From NCBI GenBank assembly GCA_025399215.1, contig MU621344.1:716-22084 (forward strand): a DNA stretch of 21,369 nucleotides, in the 5' to 3' direction. The notes under the pieces were generated by a model, which was not told where the DNA came from, ran no database searches, and saw nothing but the letters and a program-made list of their open reading frames with translations. Positions within the stretch are counted from its first letter, which is position 1. Each line of letters begins with the position of its first letter. Shown in pieces: positions 18,440 through 21,369 of this stretch. The stretch is from Globomyces pollinis-pini (taxonomy: Eukaryota > Chytridiomycota > Chytridiomycetes > Rhizophydiales > Globomycetaceae). Both the position numbers and the translations under genes were made by a program.

Positions 18440-20688
18440 TTAAAGTCGATTCAATTGCATCAAAAACAATCTAGTTTCAATTAATTCAACAGCTTGTTGG
18501 ATTTCCAAATGTTTACGACATTGAACTAACCAATCATCAGCTAACTTTCTACTCCATCCTTTCAATTGATTAATTTCTATTTACAATTAAGAAAAAGCAA
18601 AAATACCTCGACATGCAGAATCAAGATCATGTTGGGTTAGATAATACTTGGATCGTGATAGAATGGATTCCACATCGGAACCAGGAACCAGTCCAGTTTT
18701 CGGTACCAACAGTTTGGATAATCCAACCGAAAGTAGATATGATAAAGGTCCGGCTTGATCGGGCACAAGTTGTGATTCCGAAATTGGTTTCTTGATTTCA
18801 TCAAACATGATTTCCAATTCTTTGAATGTTAAATAATCTTGACCATGTCCATCAATAGATTGTAAACAAACATTAATGAATTCATCATGTTTACCCGTTT
18901 CTTTCAATAGCTCCAATTCATTTCGAAAGGAGGATGATTTGGATTCATTTAACTTCAGTTTTAATGCTCGCACACTGGATTGTAATTGATGGATTTCAGT
19001 AGACCTTTTTAAGGCATCAGAACTATCAAAAGAAATTTTTTGCAATTGCTTTAAAGTTAATGCCAAATGATCGAGACGAGCAAGTCGACCATCTCGTTCA
19101 TTATCAAGCACAATGCGGACTTGGTCATTCCAGTATGCATCTAACTCTTTCGATTGACGTGCTAATTCGGATTCAAGTGCATCTACAAATAAATCAGCTT
19201 GTTCTGATAATTTGGTGGTTAAAGTTTGTTGATGAAGAGCTTGAGATTTGACACGTTCTTCTGCGATTTGAGTAGCAAATGAGGAAGTTAACCTGGCTGA
19301 TGTGTCTGCCAATGCTTTCTCTGCATCTTCTTTTAATTCATTCAATGATGCATGAAATGCTTCCGATTGAGATTGCAAAATTTTCGATAATCGCTCACTT
19401 TCTTCTGTTTCAAGTTGCGATAAGTACTTGGTAAGTCCCATGATTTGATAAGCACTATCAGAGATTGATTGACTATCAGGAGTTTGTAAGCTCAATTGGC
19501 GCAATTTTTCAGACATGTCTGTTAATGATACTAAAAGAGTTTGCAGCGTGGTACTGTTTAATGATTCTTTCGATGGTGGAGTGATGACAGGGTAATGGAT
19601 TTCCAGTACTGGGGTTGGAATTTCTTTTTCCTTTGGTTTAGGTTCAACCACAATTCGTTTTGGTTCCTTGGCCTTGACATCTTCGCTAGCTTCTTCAACG
19701 ACAATTTCAACTAAATCAGACTCAACTTCTACTGTGTTGATTTGCTGGGCTGGAGCACCTTCAGCTTGGCTGGTTTTTAAGTCCACAACATCAACAGGTG
19801 AAGGTACGGATTCAATTTTCTTTGGTGTTTCTACAGGTTTGGATTCAACCACAGTTGTATCAACGTTTTCAGTTTTTTTAGTCACAACCTTCACCTTTTC
19901 ATCCGTCTTCAATACGTTTTCATCCAGTTTAACTGGCTTTTCATCCACCTTTTTAACTGCAATTACTTCGTTGTTCAAATCCACTGCTGAATCTTTTTTC
20001 TTGACTCTGGGAACTCTTGGAGCAGGATTGTTTCCAGTAAAAACACTTTTCACATAATCAAACTTATCTTCCACTACATCCATTGAACCCAAAATGAAAT
20101 CTTGACCGGATTGGTATGTATCATGAACAGTTTGGAAAGTTGAATTAACGATTTGCGAACCTTGATCTATTTTTTCATTCACTGTTGCACTGACTTGAGT
20201 TACGGTTGCTGTGACTGATTCTTTCGTATCATGAATTGTTTTCATTGTGTCATTAAACCCTTGATTGGTTTTATCTTTGAGTTCTTTGGTGGTTTGAATG
20301 ACTGTATCCAAATTTTCCAAAGTTTGATTCTTTATTTCATTTATTTGAGTACTTTTTTCATTCACAGTTTGATTGACTGATTCATATAATTCCGTAGGAT
20401 TTGTATTTCGAATTTTTTGTTCAAGCATCAAAACATGATTTTGAAAGGTAGGGCCATTTGGGATATTCTCTGCATACCAAGCACCTAAATCTGAATTTTT
20501 AGTGGATAGATATGTGAAAGCTAGAAAGGTGGTGGAAGAGAGGACCACCACAGATGCAATTGGTTTCAATACTGATGATTGTCTAGGCTTTGATGCAGTT
20601 GAATAAGAATTCTACTCATTAATCATTAAGGTCAAGTTACCAAGAATGGTCTGTTCTGGATTGTCTTTTGGGAGTATCTCTTCCACAT
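18440..20688 (-). CDS. MIC60: MICOS subunit Mic60 (mitofilin)
   Basis: Three exons (20641-20688, 18607-20611, 18440-18576) with introns of 29 and 30 nt give 729 residues. Mic60 is the core of the MICOS complex in the inner mitochondrial membrane. It forms crista junctions and contacts the outer membrane. The short first exon supplies the start of a basic, Ser-rich mitochondrial presequence ([15 protein letters not shown]). One transmembrane helix follows (about 33-50), then a long coiled-coil region with Lys/Glu/Val-rich low complexity in the first half. The C-terminal mitofilin signature is split by the last intron: DLDSACR before it, [16 protein letters not shown] after it. Without the 3' exon the protein would lose this lipid- and partner-binding region. 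A large open frame on the opposite strand (19668-20057) is only a shadow of the repetitive part. Confidence 0.94.
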
Positions 20689-21125
20689 AAAGGAAAAAAA
20701 GTAACGGTCAAAGAACTGTTGAAGTCACCATAAAATTTACAACACCAGTTTAAGCTACATGGCTCTCTTCATTAGCGAATGGATCAACAGCATGTATCAA
20801 ATCTACTTCCAATGGTCTTGTTCTTGTAAGAGGAATCAACGGAGGAGTCCCATGTTTGAACGTTAAAATTCAATTCTATAAACCAATTCATGATTTACTT
20901 GTCGCTTAGAATTTCGATAGCCGGGACTAAGTGAGTAGCGTAAAAGAAAAGTAGCAGTCAGATATTAGAAATCAATGAAGAGTCCGATATTATAAAGTAC
21001 TTCATGTACATACTTGATTCTAGCTCTCTATTTCTTTGGTATCAGTCATGCAACAGAGTCTCGTGCCAAGCCAAACAAAATGACTAGATTCCTGCAGAAT
21101 TCTTACCATAATCTTGCCAGTTGTT
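20689..21125. other. Intergenic region upstream of Mic60
   Basis: About 440 bp with no well-supported gene. A 35-codon ATG frame at 20759-20866 (plus) has no recognisable features. A TATAAAG lies near 20991-20997 on the plus strand. A frame from about 21013 reads as a hydrophobic stretch (LILALYFFGISHA) that resembles a signal peptide, but it has no ATG, and I found no convincing intron to supply one. Confidence 0.35.
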
Positions 21126-21369
21126 ATGAAAAGAATCAATACAATGCTAATCGGGAAATCCACTGAAAAAGTGACTGAACATCATGTCGATCATAAATCG
21201 AATATCTACCAATCAGAAACAGTTGAAAGTTGGGTAGAATCAGACAAAATCCATCAGCCAAACGGTTCCTTAATGGCAACATCGCATCATCTTGAGTGCG
21301 TATGTAGATCGTCTGGTGTAGGTTGTGAATGTCAGTATCAATGTCATTGTGGTGAACACACCTCAAATC
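21126..21369 (+). CDS. Possible 5' part of a Cys/His-rich gene, cut by the window end
   Basis: An ATG frame stays open for 81 codons to the edge. The first half is polar (many His, Glu, Ser). The end is rich in cysteine and histidine (CVCRSSGVGCECQYQCHCG), which suggests metal binding or disulfides. A minus-strand frame over the same bases (21136-21366) is equally open, so coding strand and start are uncertain. A TATAAAG about 130 bp upstream and a signal-peptide-like frame just upstream make the plus strand slightly more likely. No family is recognised. Confidence 0.3.
   Translation, partial: MKRINTMLIGKSTEKVTEHHVDHKSNIYQSETVESWVESDKIHQPNGSLMATSHHLECVCRSSGVGCECQYQCHCGEHTSN

Noticed and set aside
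19668..20057. 129-codon open frame on the plus strand, rich in Ser and Thr
   Set aside because: It is antisense to the low-complexity Lys/Glu/Val region of Mic60, which is a firm gene with a conserved C-terminus.
20567..20569. Start of Mic60 at the first codon of the long open frame
   Set aside because: That codon is TTG. Removing a 29-nt intron reaches an ATG at 20688 that adds the expected mitochondrial presequence.
20759..20866. 35-codon ATG frame, considered as the first exon of a small GTPase
   Set aside because: No P-loop or other motif follows in any frame, and no suitable short intron continues it.
1..21369. tRNA, rRNA, CRISPR array, transposase or virus-derived genes
   Set aside because: None seen: no clear tRNA B-box context, no regular spaced repeats, and no transposase, integrase or polymerase motifs in any frame.

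Overview
The window looks like nuclear DNA of a eukaryotic microbe. It is AT-rich, and its genes are broken by very short spliceosomal introns (27-37 nt in all 29 introns I could place with confidence). TAA, TAG and TGA all end genes, so the standard code fits. The gene set (Mic60, RNA polymerase III subunit RPC4, a Golgi nucleotide-sugar transporter, GPI-type secreted chitinase and carbonic anhydrase) suggests a fungus or fungus-like protist. The lineage cannot be fixed from the sequence alone. Gene models were assembled by hand by joining open frames at GT...AG pairs that keep phase and restore family motifs; every resulting coding sequence has a length divisible by three.

Layout. 469-1586 (+) and 1555-2256 (-) are two unrecognised genes whose coding ends overlap tail to tail. 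2257-3849 is non-coding with palindromes and a direct repeat. 3850-6018 (+) is a nucleotide-sugar transporter joined in frame to a glycosyltransferase-like luminal domain. 6019-6715 holds inverted repeats. 6716-7730 (-) is a secreted, probably GPI-anchored alpha carbonic anhydrase. 8279-8879 (-) is an NADPH-dependent FMN reductase family protein. 9339-10491 (+), 12230-13066 (-) and 13783-14841 (+) are three paralogous seven-helix membrane proteins with shared intron positions, with RPC4 (10677-11871, +) lying between the first two. 15369-18235 (+) is a secreted, membrane-tethered GH18 chitinase carrying four copies of an unrecognised cysteine-containing module. 18440-20688 (-) is Mic60. The right edge may start a cysteine/histidine-rich gene.

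The genes are not an operon or a pathway cluster. Two themes recur. The first is the cell surface and secretory system: transporter-glycosyltransferase, carbonic anhydrase, chitinase and receptor-like proteins. The second is local duplication, seen in the receptor-like trio and in the chitinase modules, where introns preserve the history of the duplications. The strongest candidates for something undescribed are the transporter-glycosyltransferase fusion, the four-module chitinase and the 7TM family. The near-minimal introns, including a likely 6-nt microexon in RPC4, are also notable.
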